A stretch of DNA of 64,000 bases from Chamaesiphon minutus PCC 6605 (GTDB lineage Bacteria > Cyanobacteriota > Cyanobacteriia > Cyanobacteriales > Chamaesiphonaceae). Under the pieces are notes generated by a model, which had not been told where the DNA came from, made no database searches, and saw only the letters and a program-made list of their open reading frames with translations. Of the stretch, positions 23,949 to 33,501 are shown in pieces (position 1 is the first letter of the stretch; each line of letters opens with the position of its first letter). The position numbers and the translations under genes are program-made. Location of the stretch: the NCBI RefSeq assembly GCF_000317145.1, contig NC_019697.1, positions 1,984,001 through 2,048,000 of the forward strand, given 5' to 3'.

Positions 23949-24458
23949 ATGTCTAAAATCGGTCTTTTTTATGGTACCCAAACAGGCAAAACAGAAGCGA
24001 TTGCCTCGATGATTCAAGAACAATTAGGTAAAGATGTCGTAGATATTCATGAAATACTAGATGTCACAGTTGATGATTTTGCTGACTACCAAAATCTAAT
24101 TATTGGCGCACCGACATGGAACGTTGGTGAGTTGTCGAGTGACTGGGAAGATTTCTTTCCAAACCTAGATGAAATTGATTTTAAGGGTAAAACAGTAGCT
24201 TACTTTGGGGTTGGCGACCAAACTGGCTACCCCGATAGCTTTATGGACGCGATCGGAATTCTCGAAGAGAAAATTAGCGCGCTAGGTGGTAAGACTGTTG
24301 GTGCTTGGCCGACTGATGGCTATGACTTCAATGAGTCACGGGGTGTACGTGACGGTAAATTTATCGGTTTAGCACTCGATGAAGATAACCAAGGAGATTT
24401 AACCGAGTCGCGCATCACAACTTGGTCGAGCCAGATTAAACAAGCCTTTGGGATCTAA
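23949..24458 (+). CDS. Flavodoxin (long-chain)
   Basis: 169 residues. FMN-binding loop GLFYGTQTGKTEAIA at the start, APTWNVGELSSDW and GVGDQTGYPDSF for the isoalloxazine loops, and the long-chain insertion after about residue 120 (DGYDFNESRGVRDGKFIG). It replaces ferredoxin as an electron carrier, typically when Fe-S clusters are scarce. Its position inside a copper island is notable, since excess copper destroys Fe-S clusters. May be co-transcribed with copZ. Confidence 0.95.
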   Translation: MSKIGLFYGTQTGKTEAIASMIQEQLGKDVVDIHEILDVTVDDFADYQNLIIGAPTWNVGELSSDWEDFFPNLDEIDFKGKTVAYFGVGDQTGYPDSFMDAIGILEEKISALGGKTVGAWPTDGYDFNESRGVRDGKFIGLALDEDNQGDLTESRITTWSSQIKQAFGI

Positions 24459-24625
24459 GCATCATCAATTAAAAATGAATACCCTAAAATTTACAGATTC
24501 AAGACCTCACGCACTGATGTATAAATGCGATTCTGTTTCAGAGAGGCTATGCCAACAATATAACCATTCCGATCGCTCACCGATCTCCTCTTTATTTACA
24601 GAAAAAACTTGACAGTTTTAGCTGA

Positions 24626-24642
24626 CTTCATTGGAATTTCAT
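24626..24642 (+). promoter_or_regulatory. TTCAT direct repeat, CopR-box-like
   Basis: CTTCAT 24626-24631 and TTTCAT 24637-24642, 11-bp period, 44 bp upstream of the oxidase gene start. Confidence 0.5.
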
Positions 24643-24685
24643 CTGCGGCTGCCAAGCTAGAAAATAGGTTTCTATTATCACATTC

Positions 24686-26449
24686 ATGAATAAGAACGAG
24701 CTGCCCCCTACAGGCAGTCATCAATATCCTCTAACCCGTCGCAGTTTCATTCGAGGAGGTGGTATTGCCAGCGGACTGCTCCTCAGTAGTGGTATTCACA
24801 GCCTGCTATCGAGTTGTTCCCCCCAACCTTCTACTCCGACGAAGACACCCGCACAGAACACCGTAGCCCGCACCCCGAATCCGAAATTCATTCCCGATCT
24901 GGAAATTAACCTCAAGGCTGCACCGAAAACGGTTCAACTATTATCGGGACAACCAACCCAAGTTTGGTCTTATGCAGCAGAGCTGGTTAAAGGCGACCCA
25001 AACAGCTTACAAGCTATTCCCGATAGTTATTTAGGCCCGATTATTCGCGTTCGGCAAGGTCAGCGCGTTCGAGTCAACTTCCAAAACAATCTTCCCCAAG
25101 GACAGCCCAGTATCGTCCATTGGCATGGCTTGATATTGCCAGAAGACATGGATGGACATCCTCGATTTGCGATCGATCCCGGACAAACCTACGTCTATGA
25201 GTTTGAGGTCATCAATCGGGCGGGTACGAACTGGTTTCACCCTCATCCAGACCAGCTTACAGGGCAGCAAGCATACGCTGGCTTGGCAGGAGTGTTTATC
25301 GTCACAGATCCAGAAGAAGCCACTCTCAAACTACCTTCAGGTACTTACGATCTTCCGATCGTGTTGCAAGATCGTACCTTAGATGCCAATAATCAACTTC
25401 TCTATCTGAATAGCAAAATCGGTACGCCTCGTAATACTGGTATGGGCGGTATGGGCGGTATGGGCGGTATGGGCGGTATGGGCGGCATGTCACAGGGTAA
25501 CTCCAGTCAGTCGAGTGGAGGCATGGATGACATGGGCGGTATGATGGGCTTCCTGGGCAAACAGCTCTTCGTCAATGGTCAGCCCGACTTTACCCTGGCT
25601 GCGGCAACGCGAGTCTACCGCCTCCGCATTCTTAATGGTTCTAACGCCCGCATCTACAAGCTAGCATGGAGTAATGGCGATCCTTTGACAGTTATTGGCA
25701 CCGATGGGAGCTTACTGACTCAGCCCGTCATCCGCAAGTATGTGATGCTGGCTCCAGGCGAACGGCTCGATGTCTGGGCAGATTTTAGCAAGCTGAAAGT
25801 TGGGACTCAATTAGCTCTCAATAGTCTGGCTTTTTCTGGAGCAGAGAATGTCGATGAGAATAATATGGGCGGGATGAGTTCTAGTAATGCTCCAGAACTT
25901 GGTGCGGCGATGACCCTATTTAATGTCAAGATCGGGAGGGCAGAAACAGAAACTTTGCAGCTTCCCAGCAAACTAGCTACTCTACCCTTATTGCGTCCAG
26001 AAGATGCTACTAATGCCGCCCAGCCGCGTCCCGTTGAGCTTTCGCTCCAAGGGATGAAATGGGTAATGAATGGTAAACCATTTGAAATGAATGTGGCAAC
26101 ACCGCAAGAAACTGTCAAGTTAAATTCGATCGAGCAGTGGGAGATTATTAATAAACTCAACCCTGGAGCGATGATGGATGCAAAGGGGATGGCGCATCCC
26201 ATCCATCTACACGGTGTGCAGTTTCAAGTCATTAGTCGCCAAGTGTTGCCAGAACTTGCCGCCGGATGGCAAACAGTCAAGGATGGCTATGTGGATGAGG
26301 GCTTCAAGGATACTGTAATGGTGATGCCAGGTGAGCGAGTCAAGCTGCTGATGAAGTTCGATAAATATAGCGGCTTATTTACCTATCATTGCCATAACTT
26401 AGAACATGAAGATGCTGGCATGATGCGAAATTATCGAATTAATACCTAA
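24686..26449 (+). CDS. Tat-exported multicopper oxidase (CueO/CopA-type)
   Basis: 587 residues. Twin-arginine signal [13 protein letters not shown] (12-30) and a lipobox-like LLSSC at about 43. The copper ligands are complete: HWHGL (about 147), WFHPHPD (about 183), [10 protein letters not shown] (about 507) and [14 protein letters not shown] (about 571) with the axial Met. Residues about 250-285 are a [10 protein letters not shown] run plus a Met/Gly tail, comparable with the Met-rich region of CueO that binds Cu(I). It likely oxidises Cu(I) to Cu(II) in the periplasm. Confidence 0.93.
   Translation: [587 protein letters not shown]
25441..25488 (+). repeat. Tandem GGTATGGGC repeat inside oxidase gene
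   Basis: Repeated 9-mers encode [20 protein letters not shown] in the Met-rich loop, suggesting expansion by slippage. Confidence 0.75.
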
Positions 26450-26494
26450 GTATTATATCCATCTCAACTACCAAAGTTTATTTACCAAAAAATC

Positions 26495-27001
26495 ATGAGC
26501 GATCTAATTGTTGTTGGCTTCAAAGATGAGTTCAAAGCAGACGAGGTTTTAATCGAGCTGAAGAGACTCGAACTAGAGTATTTAATCGACTTGGAAGATG
26601 CGGCTGTTGTAGTCAGAAATCAAAAAGGTAAAGTTAAAATTAAGCAAGTTCAGGAACTTATTACTGATGGTGCTGTGAGTGGAGGCTATTGGGGATTGCT
26701 ACTTGGCATCATATTCTTCCATCCAATCTTGGCTGTTTTAGGTGTAGCCGCTGGAGCAATTTCAGGAGCATTAACCGATGTCGGGATTGATGATAATTTT
26801 ATTCGCGATATTGGTAGCACGATCGAGCCTGGAACTTCTGCCATCTTTGTGTTGATAAGAAAATCAACACCAGATAAAGTTTTGGCAGATCTAAGTAGAT
26901 TTGAAGGCAAAGTTTTACGAACTTCATTATCAAAAGAAGACGAAGCAAAATTACAAGCTGCTTTAAATAAGAATGAAGTTATTGAAAACGCGAGTTCTTA
27001 A
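26495..27001 (+). CDS. DUF1269 family membrane protein
   Basis: 168 residues. Starts with the family pattern MSDLIVVGFKDEFKADEVL, has a Gly-rich pair of membrane segments (about 65-100, GGYWGLLLGIIFFHP and LGVAAGAISGALTDVGI) and ends with an acid/base-rich tail. Function unknown. Lies between the oxidase and CopA on the same strand, so likely in the copper operon. Confidence 0.85.
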   Translation: MSDLIVVGFKDEFKADEVLIELKRLELEYLIDLEDAAVVVRNQKGKVKIKQVQELITDGAVSGGYWGLLLGIIFFHPILAVLGVAAGAISGALTDVGIDDNFIRDIGSTIEPGTSAIFVLIRKSTPDKVLADLSRFEGKVLRTSLSKEDEAKLQAALNKNEVIENASS

Positions 27002-27039
27002 AAACTTTGAAGTTAATCTTATTTGAACAGGTAATCCAC

Positions 27040-27333
27040 ATGACCAGCAGTAAGTCTTTTCAGTTTCGCAAATTTCATCGGGCGATCGCGCTAATTATGT
27101 TACTACCATTACTACTTACAGCAATTACAGGTTCGATTTATCAAATCACAGACCTGTCTGGAAATGATGTGAAGTGGATATTGGAGTTACACAAGGGTAA
27201 CATCGGCTCGCTAAAGTTAGAAACAATTTACCCATTTCTCAATGCACTAGGGTTACTCGCGTTGCTGGCTACTGGAACTTCGATGTTATTACAAACGCGG
27301 CGAACTCCAAGACGGCGGACGGAAGAAGATTAA
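27040..27333 (+). CDS. Small PepSY-associated two-helix membrane protein
   Basis: 97 residues from ATG 27040. RKFHRAIALIMLLPLLLTAITGSIY is the first helix of PepSY-TM proteins (shown in two parts: RKFHRAIALIM and LLPLLLTAITGSIY); a second helix at about 63-82 and a basic tail RRTPRRRTEED. Much shorter than the 350-500-residue PepSY-TM family. The upstream TTG at 27007 is unlikely. Role unknown. Confidence 0.65.
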   Translation: MTSSKSFQFRKFHRAIALIMLLPLLLTAITGSIYQITDLSGNDVKWILELHKGNIGSLKLETIYPFLNALGLLALLATGTSMLLQTRRTPRRRTEED

Positions 27334-27373
27334 TCACGATCTCAGACAAATTGAATAACTGAGGCAAACAAAT

Positions 27374-29638
27374 ATGGAAGATCTAAATCTCAAACTCAGA
27401 GGGATGAGTTGCGTCTCCTGTGCCAACAGCATTGAGCAAGCAATTCTCGCCGTACCAGGAGTGGTCGAAGGCAACGTCAATTTTAGTAGCGATCGAGCAA
27501 CCGTGCGCTACGATCCCAAACAGACTAGGATCGACACGATCGCTAAAGCAGTTGCCGATATCGGCTATGAAGCCGAAATTATCCCGTCGGATCTCGCACC
27601 TGAAGATGATTCGGAAAATATCAGACAAAGACGGCAAGAGCGAGATCTTCAGCGTCGAGTCATAATCGGGGCAACGCTCACTTTACTCCTGATGCTGGGC
27701 ACATTGGGTCATTTTAATCTCAGACTGCCTGGTGCGTTAGCCGAGCTAGAAAACCCTTGGGTGCAGCTAGTTCTGGCAACACCCGTTCAGTTTTGGGTAG
27801 GCAAAGAATTTCACCAGTCGGCGTGGAAGGCATTTCGCCATCGCACTGCTGATATGAATACCCTGATTTCGCTCGGTACGAATATCGCTTTTTTCTATTC
27901 GTTATGGATAACGATAAATCCTAATTATTTCACAGATCGAGGCTTGTTAGCCCAAGTCTATTATGAAGTGTCGGCGGCGATCGTCACTTTGACACTATTA
28001 GGACGGTGGTTAGAAAATCGCGCTAAGGGCGCAACTTCAACCGCAATTCAAGCTCTAATGGGGCTACAAGCCAAAACAGCGCGGGTGGTAAGAGATAATG
28101 TCGAAATGGACATTCCGATCGGCGAAGTCGCACTGGCTGATATTGTCATCGTGCGCCCTGGTGAAAAAATCCCCGTCGATGGGCGAGTTTTATCGGGATA
28201 TTCTACTGTCGATGAATCGATGCTGACTGGTGAGAGTTTGCCAGTTGCCAAACAAGTCGGCGATGAAGTTGTCGGCGCAACGCTCAATAAGATGGGCAGC
28301 TTTCAATTTCGGGCGACCAAAATCGGTAAAGATACCGCGTTGGCGCAGATCGTCAAACTAGTTCAGCAAGCCCAGAATTCTAAAGCTCCGATCCAAAAGC
28401 TTGCCGATAATATTACTAGCTGGTTCGTACCAGTAATTATCGCGATCGCCATTAGCACTTTTGTCATCTGGTTTCTAGCGATCGGTAATTTTACGCTTTC
28501 GATCGTTACGATGGTTGGCGTATTAATTATCGCCTGTCCCTGCGCTTTAGGTCTAGCAACGCCCACATCAGTGACTGTCGGCATCGGCAAAGGGGCAGAA
28601 CATGGCATCCTGATTAAAGGGGCAGAAAGTCTAGAACTCGCTCGCAAAATCCAAACGATCGTGCTGGATAAGACGGGTACGATTACTCAGGGTAAGCCAG
28701 TTGTCACCGACACTACCTCGATCCTGGATCTGATTCCCAATAGTCCAGGTGTTGTAGATCCACTGACTTTATGGCGATCGATCGGTGCTTTAGAAAGCAA
28801 CTCCGAACATCCTCTAGCTGAAGCCTTGTTGCAATATGCCCGCGAACGCAGTAAAGATGCCCAATTACCTACTGTCGATCGATTTGAAGCGATCGCGGGT
28901 AGCGGCGTTAAAGGAAGCGTCGAAGGGCGGGAAGTTTCGATCGGCACCCAACGCTGGTTCGATGAAATGGGACTCGATTCGTCGGCATTCCAAGCCGAGC
29001 AACAAGCCTTAGAAAATGCTGGGAAAACTGTGGTTTTTGCGGCTGTTGATGGGCATTTACAATCCGCGATCGCGGTTGCCGATACTGTCAAACCCAACTC
29101 TGCTAAAGCAGTTCAAACCTTGCAGAAAATGGGCATCGAAGTAATCATGCTCACTGGCGATAATCAGCGTACCGCCAAAGCGATCGCCGATCGAGTCGGG
29201 ATTAAACGTGTCCTCGCTGAAGTCCGCCCCGACCAAAAAGCGCAAATGATTCAGACTTTGCAAGTGCAAGAGAAAAAAATTGTAGCAATGGTGGGAGACG
29301 GCATTAATGATGCCCCAGCTTTGGCTCAGGCTGATGTCGGGATGGCGATCGGCACTGGCACGGATGTCGCGATCGCCGCAAGTGATATTACGCTGATTTC
29401 GGGAGACTTACAGGGGATTGTGACGGCAATTCGGCTCAGTCGTGCCACGATGCAAAATATTCAGCAGAATCTATTTTGGGCATTCGGTTACAATGTGCTG
29501 GGCATCCCGTTGGCTGCGGGAATCTTGTTCCCATTTACTGGCTGGTTGCTCAATCCGGCGATTGCAGGCGCGGCGATGGCATTTAGTTCGATTTCAGTCG
29601 TCCTCAATGCTTTGAGATTACAAGGAGTGAAAATATGA
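27374..29638 (+). CDS. copA: Copper-exporting P1B-type ATPase
   Basis: 754 residues. One N-terminal HMA domain ([14 protein letters not shown], residues 8-21), eight membrane helices, transport motif [14 protein letters not shown] (about 390) with the CPC pair, phosphorylation site DKTGTITQG (about 435), and [12 protein letters not shown] (about 640). The [10 protein letters not shown] form and later conserved residues mark Cu(I) ATPases (subtype 1B-1). It pumps Cu(I) out of the cytosol, accepting it from CopZ. Stop overlaps the start of the next gene (ATGA), indicating coupling. Confidence 0.95.
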   Translation: MEDLNLKLRGMSCVSCANSIEQAILAVPGVVEGNVNFSSDRATVRYDPKQTRIDTIAKAVADIGYEAEIIPSDLAPEDDSENIRQRRQERDLQRRVIIGATLTLLLMLGTLGHFNLRLPGALAELENPWVQLVLATPVQFWVGKEFHQSAWKAFRHRTADMNTLISLGTNIAFFYSLWITINPNYFTDRGLLAQVYYEVSAAIVTLTLLGRWLENRAKGATSTAIQALMGLQAKTARVVRDNVEMDIPIGEVALADIVIVRPGEKIPVDGRVLSGYSTVDESMLTGESLPVAKQVGDEVVGATLNKMGSFQFRATKIGKDTALAQIVKLVQQAQNSKAPIQKLADNITSWFVPVIIAIAISTFVIWFLAIGNFTLSIVTMVGVLIIACPCALGLATPTSVTVGIGKGAEHGILIKGAESLELARKIQTIVLDKTGTITQGKPVVTDTTSILDLIPNSPGVVDPLTLWRSIGALESNSEHPLAEALLQYARERSKDAQLPTVDRFEAIAGSGVKGSVEGREVSIGTQRWFDEMGLDSSAFQAEQQALENAGKTVVFAAVDGHLQSAIAVADTVKPNSAKAVQTLQKMGIEVIMLTGDNQRTAKAIADRVGIKRVLAEVRPDQKAQMIQTLQVQEKKIVAMVGDGINDAPALAQADVGMAIGTGTDVAIAASDITLISGDLQGIVTAIRLSRATMQNIQQNLFWAFGYNVLGIPLAAGILFPFTGWLLNPAIAGAAMAFSSISVVLNALRLQGVKI

Positions 29639-30180
29639 AACTGGCAGCAATCTCGATTGGGGCAATGCTCTCGATCCTTCCAATAAGCGGCTACTTCGGC
29701 TACGCTCAGTACAAGCCCGTCAACGCTCAAATGGGTGAAGGATCTCCAATGCAAATGCAGCCTTCGGCCTCAGACCGCTCGTTTCGTCAGATCGAACAGC
29801 CCTTACCCATCAAAGTTGGCGTAGTTCTCGGCGGAATGACGCTGATTGGTGCCGAACTCTGGTGGTTTCTGGGACGCAAACAACAGAAACAACAAGCGAC
29901 TCAAAGTAATGGGGTGCAAGAGGTATTAGTAACAGTTGATGGTGGCTATCGTCCCGATCGAGTTGTTGTGAATAATGGTGAACCCGTGCGGTTGTCGTTT
30001 CATCGATTAGACAGTAATTCTTGTCTGGATGAAGTGTTAATTCCTGACTTTGGAATTAGCACTCGTTTACCTGTCGGGCAAACAACAACTGTCGAATTCA
30101 CGCCAACTAAAGTAGGTGAATATGCCTTTACTTGTGGAATGAGAATGTTTCGAGGAGTAATTGAAGTCACCGCAACGTAA
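29635..30180 (+). CDS. Membrane-anchored cupredoxin-like protein
   Basis: 181 residues. Signal-like segment 1-24, a second membrane helix about 61-80 ([20 protein letters not shown]), then a cupredoxin domain about 97-180 ([45 protein letters not shown]). Copper ligands seem retained in part: the FTCGMRMF block holds Cys and Met, and a His precedes in LSFHRLDSN. It overlaps copA by 4 bp and probably hands copper over or receives it at the pump exit. Confidence 0.82.
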   Translation: MKLAAISIGAMLSILPISGYFGYAQYKPVNAQMGEGSPMQMQPSASDRSFRQIEQPLPIKVGVVLGGMTLIGAELWWFLGRKQQKQQATQSNGVQEVLVTVDGGYRPDRVVVNNGEPVRLSFHRLDSNSCLDEVLIPDFGISTRLPVGQTTTVEFTPTKVGEYAFTCGMRMFRGVIEVTAT

Positions 30181-30271
30181 TGTCGCAGTTACTCAATCGA
30201 GGAGAACATAATTTACGTTCTCTATTGTCATAACGGCACTCTGGTTTTATCGTTTCTCAACAGCATAAGGT

Positions 30272-31186
30272 ATGACACACAACCACGGCAGCGAACATAC
30301 GCACGGTACCGGAAATTACAATCGCGCCTTTATCATAAGTGTCACTCTAAATACTTTATTTGTCGCGATCGAAGCATTTTATGGGATTGCGGCGAATTCA
30401 TTAGCTTTACTTGCAGATGCAGGACATAATTTAAGTGATGTGCTGGGGTTACTATTAGCTTGGGGAGCGAGTTTATTGTCGCAACGACAAGCTACCGAAC
30501 GACGCACCTTTGGATTGCTTCGATCGTCGATTCTTGCCGCCTTGTTTAATGCCATGTTTCTATTAGTCATCTCTGGTGGCGTGGGTTGGGAGGCGATTCT
30601 GCGGTTTCGCGACCCCGCGCCTGTCTCTGGCAGAACGCTAATTGTAGTGGCAGCGATCGGGATTGTCATCAATACCCTTAGTGCCTTGATGTTTCTAGCC
30701 GGACGGAAGCGGGATTTAAATATTCGCGGCGCATTTTTACATTTGATGGCAGATGCGGCAGTGTCGGCAGGAGTTGTCTTCGCAGGCTTGGCGATTGTCT
30801 TTACTGGAGAGCTTTGGTTCGATCCCGCAGTGAGTTTACTAGTGACAGTCGTTATTGTGGTCGGTACTTGGCAATTGTTGCGCGATGCGCTCAACCTGAT
30901 TACGGATGCAGTCCCAGCAGGCATCGAACCTTTAGCCGTCCGTACCTACTTAGCAGAACGTCCGGGCGTTGCGGAAGTTCACGATTTACATATTTGGAGT
31001 ATGAGCACCACAGAAGCTGCGCTGATGGTTCATTTGCTCGTACCTACTGGTCATCCTGGAGATGCGTTTCTCGCACAGATTTACCGCGATCTCCACGAAA
31101 ATTTTGGCATCGAACACGCTACAATCCAGATCGAACTTGGAGATTCAGGACAAGCTTGCGCTCTGGCTCCAGAAAATGTAGTTTGA
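30272..31186 (+). CDS. CDF-family divalent metal exporter (CzcD/ZitB-like)
   Basis: 304 residues. N-terminal His motif MTHNHGSEHTHGTG, six membrane helices with the zinc site residues H-x3-D in ADAGHNLSDVLG (about 49) and HLMADAAVSAGV (about 153), and a C-terminal metal-binding domain (VAEVHDLHIWSMST). Such proteins exchange cytosolic Zn2+ (or Co2+, Cd2+) for protons. It follows the copper genes after 91 bp. Confidence 0.93.
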   Translation: MTHNHGSEHTHGTGNYNRAFIISVTLNTLFVAIEAFYGIAANSLALLADAGHNLSDVLGLLLAWGASLLSQRQATERRTFGLLRSSILAALFNAMFLLVISGGVGWEAILRFRDPAPVSGRTLIVVAAIGIVINTLSALMFLAGRKRDLNIRGAFLHLMADAAVSAGVVFAGLAIVFTGELWFDPAVSLLVTVVIVVGTWQLLRDALNLITDAVPAGIEPLAVRTYLAERPGVAEVHDLHIWSMSTTEAALMVHLLVPTGHPGDAFLAQIYRDLHENFGIEHATIQIELGDSGQACALAPENVV

Positions 31187-31190
31187 CCTT

Positions 31191-31258
31191 TCGATCGTTG
31201 ATGTTTGAGTAGGATTTACAGAATGTTGTCACTGAAATCTTGCTGTTACTATATCTCT
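31191..31258. repeat. Dispersed direct repeat, uninterrupted copy
   Basis: Shared with 37822-37915: TCGATCGTTGATG..TTGAGT, then GGATTTACAGAATGTTGTC and TTACTATATCT. The 37822 copy carries a 25-26-bp insertion absent here. Confidence 0.7.
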
Positions 31259-31344
31259 ATGATGGCGTTTCGTAGCTAATTCGCCAACACCGGAACTTAG
31301 GCATCTAAAGCTTTCAGGGCGGTTGAAATGCTCTAAAAAAATAG

Positions 31345-32598
31345 CTAGTCTAGGAGAGCTGTCTTGGCGATCTTAGTCATCGCACGATGGTCTGCACCAA
31401 ACTTACAAATTGCATCACAATGTTGACGCAGATCTGCAAAGAGAATGTATTGCATTGAGACATTTTGCTGTTCGATCGATGGGCGTTTAAGCTGACGAAT
31501 AACCTCCTGTTCTCTTCGATCGGGCACAACTAAAAAAAGCGTTCTGAGATCGTGTGGGCATGAGACAGCCAGATCGCTCAATCTCAAGATTCCAGAATAA
31601 ATTGAGGTGCTTTTTTCAACTTCAAATGCGCCGATAACTTGGTTGGTTCCTTTGGCTAGCCACAATACATCAATTAAGCTAATCGTATTAAATGTATCTC
31701 GATCGATCTCCATTTTTGGTAAACAGGGAATGCAGATAAATGAAAATTTATCATCCTGATACGCCTTAGATCGATCGTTACTGGCAACCACAACGTCATA
31801 GCCTAAAGCACGACCGATTTTGAGCAAATGATATTGCATTTCTGTATGCACATCTATCTCTTGTTGCTCTGACATAACCTCGGCATGGCGTTTTTTGAGT
31901 AATTTTTCAACTTTACTTTGTTGGGTTTCATCTAGTGCTGAAGATCCTTCAATTAGCAGTTTATTTGCACCGATCTCGAATAATAATCCAGCGATTGCCC
32001 CTAAATCGGTGGATAACTCATTGCGATATTGAGTATTAACTTGCAGCATCACTTCTCGCATTCTTAGATAACTTTCCCAAGAGCCTAGTTTTATCTTCTC
32101 ATTGAATAGGAGGTTAAATCCATTGACGATTGCTGTATTAAATGGCGGGAGTATCGTTGGATGTAGGAAATAGAGAATATTAGCAACTGAAGGCCCTAAT
32201 CCCTTAATGTTTCTTGATGATAGTTTGATGATTTCTTTGATAAGTTGCTCTTCTTTAGTTGTATTCAAACAACTTTCCAAAAATTGACCAAAGGCAACTT
32301 TGTTTACTTCAGTCTCATAAATATCGGGAATGCGGAGTTTAGGTTTCCAATAAAATGGATGCGCTGCACCCTCAAAAACTTGCTTTTGCTCGGTGATGCA
32401 GGTTAGCACAAATTCCAAGGACGAGCCTTTAAAGTCATTACCGAACCTGCCATTTTTGATATCTTGAGTTACATTCAGTACACCGCGACGGATCGATCGA
32501 AATGCTTTCAAGCGATCTTCATTGTTGATAAACCAAGTATTGTAGACAGATTCAGAGTCTTGTTTATATTGACGCACAATACTTAGTAAATCAGTCAT
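31345..32598 (-). CDS. Predicted HhH plus PD-(D/E)XK-like nuclease protein
   Basis: 417 residues. I do not recognise a named family. Around 128-160 is a helix-hairpin-helix-like stretch (SRNIKGLGPSVANILYFLHP) followed by PFNTAIVNGFN, as in DNA-glycosylase folds. From about 310, SLIDVLWLAKGTNQVIGAFE and VEKSTSIYSGILRLSDLAV give the D-x9-15-E-x-E/K order of restriction-like nucleases; this E-V-E-x-T/S-S-I-Y-S-G motif recurs in bacterial nuclease modules. It may act in DNA repair or phage defence. Stands alone on the minus strand. Confidence 0.6.
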   Translation of the reverse strand: MTDLLSIVRQYKQDSESVYNTWFINNEDRLKAFRSIRRGVLNVTQDIKNGRFGNDFKGSSLEFVLTCITEQKQVFEGAAHPFYWKPKLRIPDIYETEVNKVAFGQFLESCLNTTKEEQLIKEIIKLSSRNIKGLGPSVANILYFLHPTILPPFNTAIVNGFNLLFNEKIKLGSWESYLRMREVMLQVNTQYRNELSTDLGAIAGLLFEIGANKLLIEGSSALDETQQSKVEKLLKKRHAEVMSEQQEIDVHTEMQYHLLKIGRALGYDVVVASNDRSKAYQDDKFSFICIPCLPKMEIDRDTFNTISLIDVLWLAKGTNQVIGAFEVEKSTSIYSGILRLSDLAVSCPHDLRTLFLVVPDRREQEVIRQLKRPSIEQQNVSMQYILFADLRQHCDAICKFGADHRAMTKIAKTALLD

Positions 32599-32678
32599 CT
32601 ACACGGCAACCTTACATGAAAAATTATAATGTTCGTTCCATTCCTACTACTCATTATGACTTAGAACGTACACAGAGA

Positions 32679-33449
32679 CTAATCGTGAGAAGACATATTG
32701 ACTCGATCCAATTCTTCAGATAACGCTTTTTGATAAACCTTGGAGAGCATGGGTGTGATTGAATTATTTTCCGTGCCGTAGCCGAGGCTCGTCCAAGTAC
32801 CAGACAAAAGCTGTAAAACCCGATTCAATTTCCCCTGCTTCAGCAGATCTGCGATATCTGCTCCCCAAGCATGACGATCTATCAGCCAAGCATAGACCAC
32901 TTCATCTTGTGACTGTGGCTCAAAATTGTCAGGATTTCCAGTTAAAGATTTTGATTGTTTGGAGCGATACTGCTTCACCTTTTCCAGCCAGGTAGAAGTA
33001 AGAACTTGATAGCGACCTGCTGCTGTACTACATTCGCCTTGATGAGGGCCAGAAACAATTGTGATACATTGGTTCGGATGACGACTCAGATCGGTGAAAT
33101 GCTTACCACCATACAGAAGAGTGTAAGGATTGGTATCTTTAGCTTCGCTTGTGGAAATAGTTCGCATTAATGCTCTAACATAAGGGTTCCCACCTGTCAT
33201 CACTAACGGCGGAATAGAGTTAGTATCTTTGAGTTGGGATGTTTTTTGTTTATCAAACCCAGACCAGATAGTGATTAGTAAGAATAGAATAAATAATCCG
33301 CCAAATATCACTTTTCGCTTGAATTGTTTTGATTTGCTATAACCTACAGATTTTTCTGGATTTAAAAAGTATTCTTTAATACCGATTGCTTTGCGGAATC
33401 GATCTAATAAAAAGTGAAACCAAATGATTAACAAGCCATTATTTAGCAT
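32679..33449 (-). CDS. Membrane-anchored GH24-type muramidase
   Basis: 256 residues. One membrane helix about 47-62; the catalytic part follows: YVRALMRTISTSEAKDTNPY with the catalytic Glu region, YTLLYGGKHFTDLSRHPNQC, and STAAGRYQVLTSTWLEKV. This is the phage-lysozyme-like muramidase pattern that cleaves peptidoglycan. It may come from a phage or serve wall turnover; no phage genes are nearby. Confidence 0.8.
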   Translation of the reverse strand: MLNNGLLIIWFHFLLDRFRKAIGIKEYFLNPEKSVGYSKSKQFKRKVIFGGLFILFLLITIWSGFDKQKTSQLKDTNSIPPLVMTGGNPYVRALMRTISTSEAKDTNPYTLLYGGKHFTDLSRHPNQCITIVSGPHQGECSTAAGRYQVLTSTWLEKVKQYRSKQSKSLTGNPDNFEPQSQDEVVYAWLIDRHAWGADIADLLKQGKLNRVLQLLSGTWTSLGYGTENNSITPMLSKVYQKALSEELDRVNMSSHD

Positions 33450-33501
33450 TTAGCTTGTCTCCATAATTCTATAAGTCGATAATCATGCCCAATTTCAACA
33501 C

